Assembly (NCBI GenBank): GCA_036250195.1
Contig: JAVHZZ010000011.1
Location: 51,343,311 to 51,407,310 of the forward strand
Length of the DNA: 64,000 nt
DNA from: Mixophyes australis
Lineage: Eukaryota; Chordata; Amphibia; Anura; Limnodynastidae
Direction of reading: 5' to 3'
The first letter of the stretch is position 1. The number at the start of each line of letters is the position of its first letter. The notes under the pieces were generated by a model. That model saw only the letters and a list, made by a program, of their open reading frames with translations, made no database searches and had not been told where the DNA came from. The translations under genes and the position numbers were made by a program. Positions 1 to 11,190 of the stretch are shown in pieces.

Positions 1-625
1 AACGGTCCACGTAGAAACCGTCGCGTTGTCTGAAACCCATAAACTAACGATTCAGGATGGAGTGGCAACAGGCGAAAAGCCGACTCAATGTCGATTTTGG
101 CCATAAGGGCCCACTCCCAGAACTTCTGCACTAGTGAAAGAGCTTCTTCAAAGGACTGGTATTGAACGGTGCTCACGGCGGGGTCTATGGCATCTTTTAC
201 CGAATTACCTAATGGGTAGGAAAGGTGCTGAATAAGTCTAAACTTACCATCTGCCTTCTTGGGCACAACACCTACCGGGGACACTACCAAATTGGGGATG
301 GGAACATTTGCAAAAGGACCTAAGATCCGCCCTAACCGGACTTCTTTAGCTATTTTCTCGTCTAATATCTCCGGGAATGTAAAGGCCGATTTTAAATTAC
401 GGGGCCATGGTAGCTCCAATTGTCTCAAAACAGGGATTCTAAAACCAAATTGAAAACCCTCACGAATCGTGATTGCTGCATCGGTGTCACTATAAAGACT
501 AAGCCACCTTTCTAACTCTTCCAGTCTAATTGGGGATTTGGCCTTGACCTGAAGCTGCTGTAGCAACTCCACGTCCCCTCCCCCCTCCCGCTCTGGCTCT
601 ACTACAATCTGATGCGGGGTGGAAC
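1..625 (-). pseudogene. DIRS reverse transcriptase, N-terminal part
   Basis: The minus strand is open from about 620 down to about 30 and encodes, in order, IRLEELERWLSLYSD, EGFQFGFRIP, LGRILGPFANVP, NLVVSPVGVVPKKADGKFRL, IQHLSYPLGNSVKDAID and WALMAKIDIESAFRLLP. This is the conserved N-terminal and palm-entry part of DIRS RT, up to the first catalytic aspartate region (AKIDIESAF). It would copy element RNA into DNA. After LVYGF the frame changes: the expected continuation RQRDGFYVDR is present one base out of register at about 1-30, so there is a single-base indel near the gggttt at about 35. The catalytic YxDD region lies outside the window. Family assignment is from recognised motifs and not from a search. 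Confidence 0.75.
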
Positions 626-1853
626 CCGTTACAGTTGGAACAGGAATGGCGAAATCTGCACGCCGCACCCCTCTGACCTGTCCCCGAGTTGAACGCAAAG
701 CACTTTCCTTTGCCTGGGAGGGGCTGCTGCGCCCTCCCTGCCCCAGGAAACCGTCACCCTTGTGTCGCCTCCTGCTTCTGACTACTGGGCCTCATGAGGT
801 CCATCCAGGTATCAATATCCTTGAACCCCAAGGGTAACCTCTCCCGACCCGTCATCTTTTTCCGAAACATTTCGTCGTAAGCCCTCCAGATGACTGGCCC
901 TTCCTTTAAGTAAACGTCCGTAATCAAATGCAAATAATTCCACACCTCAACCTGTTCCTCCGGTCTAAAGTCAGCGTACAGCGTTGCAAACACGCAAAAA
1001 CCTTTTACCCATCTAGGGAATGTTTTGTAATTCTCCTCCCCCATACCATTCCTATCTAACGCTGCCTCTAAACCCTTCTTGCCCTCGTCGTCAGTGTAAA
1101 CATTTCCACATATACTCCTTTCTTGATTTTATCCCTAACACTCGGCCTAATGCCATACAGCCATGCCTCATTTTCAACTCTCCCAGAATCCCCAGCTCGC
1201 GCGACTATATCGGGTCCTAACGGCTGCAGGGGCCTAACAGGTTGTTTTCCCACTAGATGTGTCTGTAAGAGTTTGATCAGTTTGTGGGGCCTGTGACTGG
1301 AGCCCGATGATTCCTTGCTAGATGTAGACAACTGGGGGCTAACACCACGTGATTTGTGTGTAATAGAAATGTTCTCACCTCTCTGTTCTGCGGCCTCCAC
1401 TTCCGTCCTGTCTCCTGTCGCCAGCTCGACTGTTGGTCGCTCCTCGGTCCTCGATACCTCCTCCCCAACCGAACGATCTGCCACACTTGTTGATGCCCCA
1501 ACAGCGGCTGCCATTGACTCCTTCAAAGGAACTCCTGTCCCTGGAGGCACCGAATGCTGGCTCTGTGGAACTGAAGAGACATAATCGTGAGCTTCTGGCG
1601 CATCATAGGTGACATTTCTCAAAACTCCTGAATCTGACGGGGGTACGCTATGTGACCTTAAAGACGAGGAAGAGGCGGGCCTACCCCGCGCAGCCACACG
1701 GTACTGGAACACCTCACCTGCCAACCCTAGGCCCCACTCCTCCCTCCTTACTGGCGCACTTACCACCTGACGGTGCTCCTGCGTCGCTGCCTCCATGAAA
1801 GTAGTCAAAAATATTGCCGCTCGCACGCTCAGAGCGAGGACCATACCCCACAT
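602..1853 (-). pseudogene. DIRS Gag-like protein (frameshifted)
   Basis: The minus frame 1853-1068 (261 codons) is Ser/Thr/Glu-rich, typical of a Gag N-terminus. It ends in VYVEMFTLTTRAR just where a second frame (1044-754) takes over with YKTFPRWVKGFCVFATLYA, LHLITDVYLKEGPVIWRAYD and EMFRKKMTGRERLPLGFKDI. That second block is the conserved DIRS Gag core, which has a WxxYDExFR-like motif. A third frame at about 605-700 holds CRFRHSCSNCNGFHPASDC, a zinc-finger tail like the DIRS Gag C-terminus. At least two frameshifts (about 1060 and about 750) separate the blocks. Gag would coat element RNA. The boundaries are approximate because the frames are broken. Confidence 0.65.
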
Positions 1854-3190
1854 TACAGTCCCCCCTATCTCCCAGCGTCGAGGACCCCTGGTAGCTGGTA
1901 CCTATTGATTGTCTATAATAGAGAGGAGATAACTGGTGGCACTGGACCCTGCCTAGACTCCGGCCCGAGCCCATTGAACCAAAAGCCTCCTCCCCTCTGC
2001 GCCCAGATGGATCCCGCGCCTCTAAGGATCCCTGCACCCAAAGTCCTGATACCACTCCCCTCTGTCATTGGCCCTATTCTGAGCAAAAAAGGCTCTGGTA
2101 CTCAGACCTGCGTCTTCCCCGCCTGATGTAGGATACAATGATCTACGTACTGACGAAGGGTGGCCCGGGGTCTGGGCCCCCCATGCTAAACCTCTGGCAC
2201 TGGTGGGCAAAAATGGGCTGGGGGGGAAATAAAGTTGGTGAGGTGCTGGACACCAAAATTCCCTCACTCTCTCTCTGGCAGCCAGCACAGCGGGGGTTAA
2301 TGGCAATACCACCCCTGTGCTGCCTGAAATTGTCTCGCCTGCTCCCCCTTGTGGCCAAAAACTCCCGCCGTTACCCGCCCTAACTGTCTCCCCTTGGGGG
2401 AGGGGGGGTTGCCACCCGCACCCCTGCCTCCGTTTCTTCCCTACTGCCCGCCACACGCTGCCTCGCAGCTAGTCTGCGACCCCCCCCTTGATCTCACCCC
2501 TGCTCCAGCAATGGGAGATGACACCCGCGCTGGAGCTGCAGGTCTGTGAATGTGCGCGCTGCTCAGAACCGCCGAGCCGCGCCTTGCAGACCTCTTCCTC
2601 CCCCGGGGCACTCTAACGCTAGGCGCTCCCTCTGCGCCCACACCTCCCTCATGCCGGCGGGGAACACAGGGCATGTCCCCGCCGGAGCTGCCACTCACCC
2701 CCGCAGCCGCGCCCCATCCCCCTGATGGCGCCGCACAGGACCAGGGGAGGGGGAGCGGAGATGGACAGGTCTGCTCGCTACCCTCCTCGGACGGGGCATA
2801 CTGGCAAAAAACAGGACTAATAGGGACAGACACAGACAAAACAACCAAGGGGAGAGGGGGAGAGAAAAACAGAAAGACAGATAAGAGCAAAAGTAAAACA
2901 ACAATTTAAAACAAAAACACAGCAAAGATAAAGGAGAGGAAGTAATAGGGAGAAAAAAGAGGAGGCAATGACAGAACAAGAGCAGAAAAATCACAGTATA
3001 AGAAAAATAAAACAAATCCTTTTCTGTCTCCACGTGCTCTCTTCCAGGATTTTGCAAGCCGAGTGACTCAGACCAGGAAGTGCAGCATACCATACAAAGC
3101 CACAAGACCCTCCCCTCTACATCACTGGTCGGGTCTACATCCCTGTTAACCCCTTCAGGTAAGTGCAAGCTCGAATGCAACACTGTCACT

Positions 3191-4312
3191 ATTTAATAGC
3201 GTTCGTCTATAGGGGACTCTCTTGTAATTAAAAAGGAACCGGTGGGTGCTCATTGACTCTGGTTATAATATCCCTATGATCAAGTGTACATTGATCAGTT
3301 GCAATAGGACAAAAATCTGTACATTGATTAATCGTGTGTTGAAAGAGGATTTTTGGGGTGCTAACAAATGATGTCTTATCTCAGCTGCTTTGACACAACA
3401 TGGAATAATCTCGATGATTAGTGTAAAGTGCATTTTGTATATCCCTTACTGCCGTTCCCTGATAGTGGTTGCTAAATCTACTTCTATAGATAAAGGGTTA
3501 ATTATAAACAAAAGGATTTATTAACAACATATTAAACCGTGAATTATTAAGAGACAACATAAAACACCATAATCCTCTAACATAAAAAGATTCCATTTCA
3601 AGATATTACAAAGACATAAACATAAACCATAAAAGAACCTTCTTAAAAAAAATAAAAATATAATTGATGAATATGTGGTACACACTTCTAGAATGGCACA
3701 GCTGATCTCCACCAAATAGTATGTGTATGGATGGCAGTGTAAGAGCTAAATAAGTCCACACCTAAAAAGTCCCAATTACAAAACCATCCAATTCTTGCAA
3801 TATTGTGGAAAAAGCATTTTTCAGATACAGAATAGAAAAAATGAAAAAAAGATGCACTGTTATGTTTTTCACTAACACACAGAAGCCCCTTTATATGACA
3901 TTCAGACTAAAGCCATTTCAGTACAGTTATCTAATAGATAAATTACCTGCTGCCTGCCTGCTGTTATTCATTGTGCGTCACAGTCCAGGGAAGAAACTGC
4001 GCTTCTGGAACCGCTCATATCTGCTTCTACAAGGCTGCGAGTGACGATGATGAAAAACGCCCATCAAGCTGATGGGCGGTGCTTCTGACTTGGAAGATAT
4101 ATGTGCTGCCGGACCATCCCTTCTAGCAAATGCCAGAATTGCCAGATGGCCAGTCCAGCCCTGTTTAACACATACAAAAACAGGTGTTCCACGTGGGTGT
4201 AATTGATTTACTGTTGTTTGTAGTGCTTGGGTGGAGAATAAAAACCTACTTGGAATTGTGGGCAGGGTCACCGATGACAGTTAGTAGCCGGCTAGTAGTG
4301 AGGAAAGCACTA
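3191..4312. other. AT-rich spacer without recognised features
   Basis: No coding region, RNA gene or clear repeat is visible between the DIRS leader and the left inverted arm. A short GC-richer stretch at about 4020-4180 contains small self-complementary pieces such as gcccatcaagctgatgggc and looks like an old interspersed repeat, but I cannot assign its family. Confidence 0.4.
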
Positions 4313-5513
4313 TTTAGAAATGAGAGAGAGAGGAAAAAATTGTGTCGACTCGGGACACTCCAGGACTAATGTATTTAATTATATAAATATGAAATATAGC
4401 TTTATTGATATTCAATAAGATACACTAAAAAATTCATATTTTATCAAATGAATCACCTAGCGAAATATTAAAAAATGATAAGTGGAATGGGTTTTCAAAA
4501 AATGATCAACTGTTAAAATGCAGCAAAAAGCTGCGGGCCATGTTTGTACTTTCTAAATTTCAATAAACAATCCTCTAATATTGACTCAAAACATTCTCTA
4601 AATGGTAATATCCCATATAAAAGAGTTGGCGTTTGTGTGTGTTTATTATTATAATATGTAGGGCTTTAATTTTTAATGATATAAGGAGAATGTCCTATTG
4701 TTGGACTTCCGATGGTCCCCCAATTGAGTGTGAATAAACATAGCCAAGTGTTTTGCTGTAGTAACATCCAAACTTTAGCCGTTTGATATTATTTAGTGCC
4801 TAACTAGTTCTACATTCACTTGAGTATTACTTTTCAGCTTGCTAATAACTTAATAGTATACTTGCCTATCGCAAGAAGCAGCTGACTTGTTTCTTAATCT
4901 ATGAGACACATTCATACAGATAAGCCCATTTGAATAGGCTGCACCCATAAACACACACACACTCTAGATGCTGATCATAATTCAGATCAGACTTAAAGAT
5001 CATATATATATTAGGAGTAACAAACGTGGCATAATGCAAATGCGCGTTTCGCTAGTGGCTTTATAAAGGCTAACCAAGGGGTAAGAACTGCCGGCTTTTA
5101 AAAATCCTTAAACACGTCTCCTTCATTGTTATTCACCCATGCTTGGAGATATTTGTTAGCAACGATCTCTCATTGGATCATGAGATTGTAGAGTTGACCA
5201 TTCACTGAGACATCAGTGCTTCCCTGGTCACGTCATATTACACAGGATGGATTCACTGTTCAACCAGTCAGATGTGAGATCCCACCTTCAAAGTAATTCC
5301 CATTAGCTAAGTTTGTTTGTTTACATTCAGGCTCTATTGTGAGCAATATAAACAAATTATTGTTTAATATCATTGCTTGGGCAGTATGGTAAAACGGTCA
5401 ATATATAATTAACAAAATTTCCTAAAGGTAGGTATATAATTATAATACAAGATATAATAGATATATGAACGCTGACCATGAACTAAGTTGTCCTGATATA
5501 TACAATAGATAAA
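4313..5513 (-). repeat. Left arm of a ~1.2-kb inverted repeat flanking the PLEs
   Basis: This segment is the reverse complement, with moderate divergence, of 10714-12895 once the pogo-like insertion there is removed. Matching landmarks: 4315-4345 (tttagaaatgagagagagag) with 12870-12890; 4710-4730 (ttccgatggtcccc) with 11650-11665; 5041-5059 (tgcgcgtttcgctagtggc) with 11158-11178; and 5370-5500 (cattgcttgggcagtatggt and cctgatata) with 10720-10850. It has no coding capacity. It holds a hammerhead-like remnant on the minus strand. It probably represents Penelope-type pseudo-LTR sequence in inverted orientation; a separate fold-back element is the alternative. Confidence 0.7.
5036..5085 (-). ncRNA. 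Degenerate hammerhead-like motif in left arm
   Basis: On the minus strand this reads aagccactagcgaaacgcgc, that is, a possible stem II followed by the GAAA box and CGCG. This is the wording seen in hammerhead ribozymes of Penelope-like elements. The CUGANGA box is not intact (ttataaag precedes it), so cleavage is unlikely. The mirrored site in the right arm is similarly worn. Confidence 0.3.
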
Positions 5514-5879
5514 TTATGACACTAAATTGAATAAAAAGTGAACTTAAAATAAAGTGAAAATTTAAATACTATTCAAATGTATAATTTAGTGAAAATGGTG
5601 TATTGAAGTGAATTAAGATGTCAAGTGATAAGAAGGATTCAAGGAGCATATTAAAATGCTGGATTGGTTAAATTAAATTTAAGTGAAATAATAATGTAAT
5701 AAACTATCTATAATATTTTTTATATCAGATCTCTTTTAGTCAGAAAAAAACACATTGCTTTGTTTGTTCTTTTTATAGTTCTATATTAATTTTTATACTG
5801 TTGATTCGTTTCTAACATACATTTTCTGATCCAAACAATGAAATTCGTAAAGTACAGGATGCATGTACAATAAAATCAA
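5514..5879. other. AT-rich spacer between left arm and PLE relic
   Basis: Very AT-rich DNA with no coding, no clear repeats and no matching partner on the right side of the inverted structure. Confidence 0.4.
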
Positions 5880-6400
5880 TGCATCCATCCTGTTATTAAT
5901 AAGATTAATAATACAAAGCTGATGACTCCCTATGATCACTCAGACCAAGGGGTGTGAGACTCCCCATCAAAAATCTCTTTATGGTCACCCTTTTCATAAG
6001 TTCTGACTGAAGGTCACCCGCTCTAATGCCCATATCAATTTGTTTCATTGCATAGGCATTAAGGGATGTAGCATCACCCATATGACATTTAAAAAAATGT
6101 TTGGCTACATTAGTAGTCTATTTAAAATTGTTTTTATCTTTTTTTGCATTTCTTATATTACCGATGTGTTCCAGTACACGTTTTTTAAAAGGTCTAGTCA
6201 TCATGCTTATGGAATTCATTTTGCATGGGCTTATAAGACAATAAATGACTCTAGAAGAGTCACAGTTAAGAAATACATTAATGCTCCATACTTTCTAGCA
6301 TTTATCCGTCTATTCTTTAACTTGTACCATATATTGGCACGCTTTACAGCGTCCACATTTGTAAAATCCAGATGGCCTTCTTTCCAAATGTCTTAAATTA
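5880..6400 (-). pseudogene. Relic of a Penelope-like element: GIY-YIG endonuclease end
   Basis: Reading the minus strand from about 6395, three-frame translation gives GFYKCGRCKACQYM (the Cys-rich CxC linker of PLEs), then NCDSSRVIYCLISPC (a damaged GIY-YIG start, normally NVVYLLxCPC), RPFKKRVLEHIGNIRNAKK (helix with the R..EH motif), NVAKHFF and finally LMGSLTPLGL (the conserved C-terminus). Stops and frameshifts interrupt it. It lies head-to-head with the plus-strand PLE that starts just to the right. Its wording differs enough from that element to be a different family. The upstream RT part is absent, as expected for a 5'-truncated insertion. Open frames read on the plus strand here (6040-6396) are antisense shadows. 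Confidence 0.6.
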
Positions 6401-6479
6401 TACATTTGAATTGTATTTAATTTTTCACTTTATTTTAATTTTACTTTTTGTTCATTTTAGTGGCATAATTTATCTAGTG

Positions 6480-8944
6480 TATATATCAGGACAGTTGAAA
6501 AAGAGGGATAGGCTGCGCTTCCTCCAAATATATGAAGCAGCCAAATGCGAACCTGAGAGTGTATGGGGGACCCCTAAACTCCCAACAACAGAAAAATCCA
6601 CGGAATGCAATACAGAGCCCAATATAGGAGCTAGAGGTATTTTTAATCTGAGTAGTCAAACACTAACCAAACCTCAAATGGATCTACTAAGTAAAGGCCT
6701 TAAATTTGCTCCCAATAGACCACTCAACAAGTTTGAGACTTATATAGACTTGCATAAATTCATCAGAAATCTCACACTAAAGAAGTTTTTCCTTGCCAAT
6801 CCATCTGTTTCAGGAACTAATCTGTCTAACAAAGATGACATTTACACTTTATATCATCACACTCAACTAAAACCTAAGTCTACCTTCTTTCCCACACACT
6901 GCAAGGGTCCATATTTAGAGACCTTCCAGAAGTTAGTGGAGAATGATCTTGACAAACTCAACATTCAGCCAAGGAACAGAATTTACAATATCACCAAACC
7001 GGAAAGAGGAGCTCTAAAAGATCTACAATCCAACAAAAATCTGATTATCAAACCAGCAGATAAGGGGGTGGAATTACCCTCCTGGATCAATCTTCATATC
7101 TTTTGGAGATAGAGAGCCAGCTAAACGATACCTCCACTTATAGAAAATTATTGGGGGATCCCACTCAGAAGTATAAAGCAGAACTCACTGTACTTCTCAA
7201 TAGAGCTCTCCAACAAGGTATTTTGACCAAAGCAGAACATATGTTTCTAAGCACTCAACATCCACGACTACCGGTTATATACTGTATACCCAAAATCCAC
7301 AAATCCATCACTCACCCACCTGGCCGACCAATCATATCTGGGATTGATTCACTTACTACACACCTCTCTAGTTACATTGACACTTTTTTACAACCCGCAG
7401 TTATCACACAGAGGAGTTACCTCTGTGATACTGGTCATGTCTTACAGATTTTACAAAATATAATTTGGCAAACTGGATATTTACTTATGACATGTGACGT
7501 CTGTTCACTCTATACCATCATTGACCATGAGACAGGCTGTGAGCATGTCCAGCACATTCTCACAACAGAAACAAGTATCCCGACTGATCAGATACAGTTT
7601 ATCATGCAAGCTATTGAATTTACATTACATCACAACTATTTTTGGTTCAATGGAGGATACTATGAGCAGGTTTATGGGACTGCGATGGGCGCGAAGTTCG
7701 CGCCCAGTTACGCGAACCTGTTCATGGCCCATTGGGAAAATCTTACCATTTGGCACAACAACCCATATAGTTCACACATTCTTGGATGGTACAGATACAT
7801 AGACGATGTGCTATGTATATGGACCGGTAATGTGGACACACTCCAAGAATTTCTTAAATATCTAAATACGAACGATCTCAACCTCAAATTTACCGCTCAG
7901 TTTAGTGATACCAGAGTTGAGTTTTTAGATTTGGACATTTCTATCGTCGACAATTGTATACAAACTAAAACTTATCTGAAACCTGTAGATTGTAATTCGT
8001 ACATCCCAGCATCTAGTGGACATTTGGAGAGATGGCTCACTAATATACCAAAAGGACAGTTCTCTCGAATCAGACGGAATTGCTCTAATTTGGCACTATA
8101 TGAGGAACAATCTGAGGTTTTGAAGACTAGATTCCTTGAAAGAGAGTATAATGATGTTGAAATACATAAAGCATTCAAACAAGTTAGAGACACAGACAGA
8201 GCTACCTTACTTCCATCAAAAGTAAATAAGGACATTTCAAATCCTTTACCACCGGCCCTCATCACAAAATACAATTCCAATCATAAAGAACTTGAAAGAA
8301 TTGTAAGGAAGCATTGGCACATATTACGCATGGATGAGCATCTGAAGGACATCCTTCCCGGACATCCAAGGATCATTTATAGAAAATCAGATTCGCTTAA
8401 CACTAAGCTCGTCAAGTGCTGCATTCCAAAAACAACTGCAGAAAAATGCCAACAGAGTTGGCTGGAAGAGAAAAGTGGGGGCTTTTATTATTGCAATAGG
8501 TGCCATGCTTGCAAAACTATTAATCATAAGGGAACAAAGCCCATCACCAACTTCCACTCTCATACCACAGGTGACTCCTTTCAGATCAAAACCAAAATCA
8601 CCTGTGATACTATGGGTGTGGTTTATCTGTTGGAGTGCCCGTGTGGACTACAATATGTAGGGCGTACTATCCGGAAACTTCATGTTAGAATTTCAGAGCA
8701 CCTTCGCAACATCATCAATCAGTTAGATAATCATACTGTATCATCTCATTTTCTTAAACATCATAACCACGACCACACTAAACTTCAGTTTTTAGGAATA
8801 TGTAAAGTTCATAAACCTTGGAGAGGTGGAGATTTCATTTCCCTCATTTCAAAAGAAGAGGCGAGATGGATTTTTAATCTTAAAACCCTGATCCCAAAAG
8901 GATTGAATGTGGATTTTGACCTGGGTTATTTTCTCCACTCATAA
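6480..8944 (+). pseudogene. Penelope-like retroelement RT + GIY-YIG protein, one frameshift
   Basis: The protein is read in two frames. 6480-7090 carries the N-terminal part, ending in NKNLIIKPADKG. 7103-8944 continues with the RT core: LPVIYCIPKIHKS, PPGRPIISGIDSLT, LMTCDVCSLYT (first catalytic Asp), GTAMGAKFAPSYANLFM and WYRYIDDVLCIW (catalytic DD at about 7798-7809), then KFTAQFSDTRVEFLDL. A Cys-rich linker follows (GGFYYCNRCHACK, about 8476-8515) and a complete GIY-YIG nuclease domain (VVYLLECPCGLQYVGRTIRK, ISEHLRNI, SSHFLKHHN, ISKEEARWIFNLKTLIPKGLN, about 8620-8915). This is the normal RT-to-GIY-YIG order of Penelope/Neptune elements, which prime reverse transcription at nicks. A one-base loss in the G-run at about 7066-7072 shifts the frame after ADKG. 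There is no other visible break, so the copy is fairly young. Confidence 0.85.
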
Positions 8945-9004
8945 TGTATCCACTATATTTGTCCTTATACACATTGATACAATGGGAATAATATGCCAGC
9001 TATA

Positions 9005-9345
9005 CCATATTCCCACTTTATTTTTATTTTTATACTTATTTTTATTTTTATTTTCATTTTTATAATTATTTTTATTTATTTATTTTTATTTTATTTATTT
9101 ATTTTTATTTATTTATTTTATTTTTTATATTTATTTTTATTTTTATTTATTTATTTATTTATTTTTATTTTTTTATATTTAATTTTTTTTTATATATATT
9201 TTTTATATTTTTTTATTTTTATTTTTATTTATTTTTTCTTATATATTTTTTTTTGTATATTTTTTTTTTTTTTTTCGATTTATTTTTATTTTTATTTTTA
9301 TTTTTTATTTTTGTTCATTTCATATATATATACCATGTACATCAC
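9005..9345 (+). repeat. T-rich (ATTTT)n low-complexity tract
   Basis: About 340 bases composed almost only of T and A in att-ttt steps, directly after the PLE stop codon. Open frames here encode only Phe/Ile/Tyr/Leu and are artefacts. Confidence 0.9.
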
Positions 9346-9589
9346 CCATTAATATTTATGCAACCAGATCTATTTATATATATTTTTCTATATATGTTCA
9401 AACATGCTCTTTTTTGTTTTGCAACTAGTGCACTATTGTTTTCTTTTGTTTTTTTCCATCATGCCTGTTGGATCGTTGTGCAATCACCAGTACTCAGATT
9501 TATTTACTAATTACTTAATTATTTCATTGCCTCTTGGCTGATTGGCACATCCGGATCTCTTTAAAAACTGGCTAGGAAGACCAGTTGGA

Positions 9590-9655
9590 CATTACTATCC
9601 CTGAGGAAGCCCACTGGCCATTGCCACCGGGCGAAACGCGTTGGAGACTGTCCCT
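9590..9655 (+). ncRNA. Candidate hammerhead ribozyme in the PLE 3' region
   Basis: The core boxes are present in order: CTGAGGA (9601-9607, fits CUGANGA), a stem-loop 9609-9632 (gccc pairing with gggc, inner tggc-catt-gcca), GAAA (9633-9636), then CGCGTT, giving a minimal stem III and a UH cleavage site before ggagac. Stem I can start with cc/gg and t/a but then needs an internal loop. Hammerheads with very short stem III are established for Penelope-like elements, where they sit in the pseudo-LTRs. Activity is not shown by sequence alone. Confidence 0.55.
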
Positions 9656-9712
9656 CAACTCAGTTTTATTCAACTTACTAGCATGCTAGCATCTTACATT
9701 ACCATATACAGA

Positions 9713-9957
9713 CATCCACATCGGAGACCAGCCTGTAGCGTGTATGCGCTCATCCGCAGCGGCACTACCGCTTCCCCTGTTTAGCCTCAACTTTATTAGA
9801 AAGAGAGAGACTACGTTTGGGGATTAGGAGGACTACATCCACATCGGAGACCAGCCTGTAGCGTGTATGCGCTCATCCGCAGCGGCACTACCGCTTCCCC
9901 TGTTTAGCCTCAACTTTATGAGAAAGAGAGAGACTACGTTGGGGATTAGGAGGACTA
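9713..9957 (+). repeat. Tandem duplication of a 123-bp unit
   Basis: catccacatcggagaccagc begins at 9713 and again at 9836; the two units are nearly identical through ggattaggaggacta, differing by tattag/tatgag and one T. A third, much diverged unit may follow at about 10035-10120 (cagcgtgcacacgct resembles tagcgtgtatgcgct). It lies in the 3' flank of the PLE, downstream of the hammerhead-like motif. Confidence 0.85.
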
Positions 9958-10529
9958 CATTTGGATCATCACCACCTATATTCTGCTGGGTACCTGTCTA
10001 TTATTGGAGGCATTTTTGATATCCATACATTTAATCTCAACACGGAGATATCCCACAGCGTGCACACGCTATTTGAGCGGGATCATTTTTTCTTTCAACA
10101 AGAAGGAGAGGATTTCCTTTTAGGAACTAGAAGAACTTTCTTCCTCATTCTTGTTTTAATAATTGGCATTCTGCTGGGTGCTTTTTATCATTGAAATCAA
10201 CGTTATATCTAACCTCATCAGCACAGACTCTGGGACCGCTACTAAGTGCCTGTCTGCATTATAGACAGCCAGACATCCCTGCTTCATGTGAGTAACGGCT
10301 ACCAATTTCATTTTTGCTTGCATTTTTCATCATCACCAACATTTTTATTTTACAACTCTGGACATTATATTTCCTTACATTTTCTTTTTGCGGTTCATAT
10401 CAATTGTCATTTCATATTTTAGTAGCTTGCAAGTGCACTCTAACCATATTTGCAATCACACTGAGTTTATAGTGTTTTTTACCATTATCATTGTTTTCGG
10501 CGGTGTCAATTGATGCATGTTAATTGTTT

Positions 10530-10612
10530 AACACATCATCATCATCATCATCACCATTTATTTATATAGCGCCACTAATTCCGCAGCGCTGTACAGAGAA
10601 CTCATTCAACAC
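10530..10612 (-). repeat. L2-type LINE 3' end fragment
   Basis: A (cat)n run is followed by ttatatagcgccactaattc and cgcagcgctgtacag. This is the reverse complement of the conserved 3' tail also seen at the ends of the LINEs at 35.2 kb and 44.15 kb. It is only the tail, without coding sequence. Confidence 0.7.
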
Positions 10613-11145
10613 ATCTAAGCTGTCTCGTTCCGGCCGGAGCGTATTGTGGACCTATCCATATTAAATTGATATATCTTTCCTTTACAAGCGCCCAGAACCT
10701 GACTATTTTTATACGTATATATCAGGACAACTTAGTTCATGATCAGCGTTCATATATCCATTATAACTTGTATTATAATTATATACCCACCTTTAGGAAA
10801 TTGTGTTAATTATAAAATGACCATTTTACCATACTGCCCAAGCAATGATATTAAGCAATCATTTGTTTATATTGCTCACAACAGAGCCTGAATGTAAACA
10901 AACAAATTTAGCCAAAGAGAATAACTATGAAGGCAGGATCTCACATCTGACTGGCTGAACTGAGAATCAATCCTGTCTAATATGACGTGACCAGGGAAGT
11001 GCTGATGTCTCAGTGGATGGTAAACTCTACAATCACATGATCCAACGAGGGATCATTGCTAACAAACATCTCCAAGAAAGGGTAAATAACAATGAAGAAG
11101 ACATGTTTAAGGATTATAAAAAGCCGGCAGTTCTTACCCCTCGGT

Positions 11146-11190
11146 TAGCCTTAATAAAGCCACTAGCGAAATGCGCGTTGGCAGTACGCC
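11146..11190 (+). ncRNA. Degenerate hammerhead-like motif in right arm
   Basis: ccttaataaagccactagcg followed by aaatgcgcgttggcag aligns with a CUGANGA-stem-GAAA-CGCGUU order, but both conserved boxes carry substitutions (GAAA reads gaaat in a shifted context and CUGA reads CUUA). It mirrors the site at 5036-5085. Confidence 0.3.

Larger units (their letters stand above)
1..3190 (-). mobile_element. DIRS-type retrotransposon, 5' part, truncated by window edge
   Basis: Reading the minus strand, the order is a GC-rich leader (about 3190-1860), a Gag-like region (1853-602) and the start of a reverse transcriptase (about 600-1). The RT wording and the Gag zinc-finger tail are those of vertebrate DIRS elements, which mobilise with a tyrosine recombinase instead of an integrase. 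The recombinase and RNase H genes would lie left of position 1 and are not visible. The outer boundary near 3190 is set only by the change from GC-rich to AT-rich sequence; I did not find a terminal repeat there. The element is frameshifted in both Gag and RT, so it is a relic. Confidence 0.7.

Noticed and set aside
2022..2909. Pro/Gly/Arg-rich overlapping frames in the GC-rich DIRS leader
   Set aside because: Several frames are open on both strands because of high GC; none shows a domain.
6040..6396. 118-codon plus-strand frame
   Set aside because: The minus strand here encodes PLE Cys-rich and GIY-YIG motifs, so this frame is an antisense shadow.
8993..9510. Long open frames rich in Phe, Ile and Tyr after the PLE
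   Set aside because: They are direct translations of a T-rich (ATTTT)n tract and carry no domain or sensible composition.
9961..10194. 77-codon frame with a hydrophobic C-terminus
   Set aside because: It lies in the repetitive PLE 3' flank, starts in the tandem unit and has no recognisable domain.
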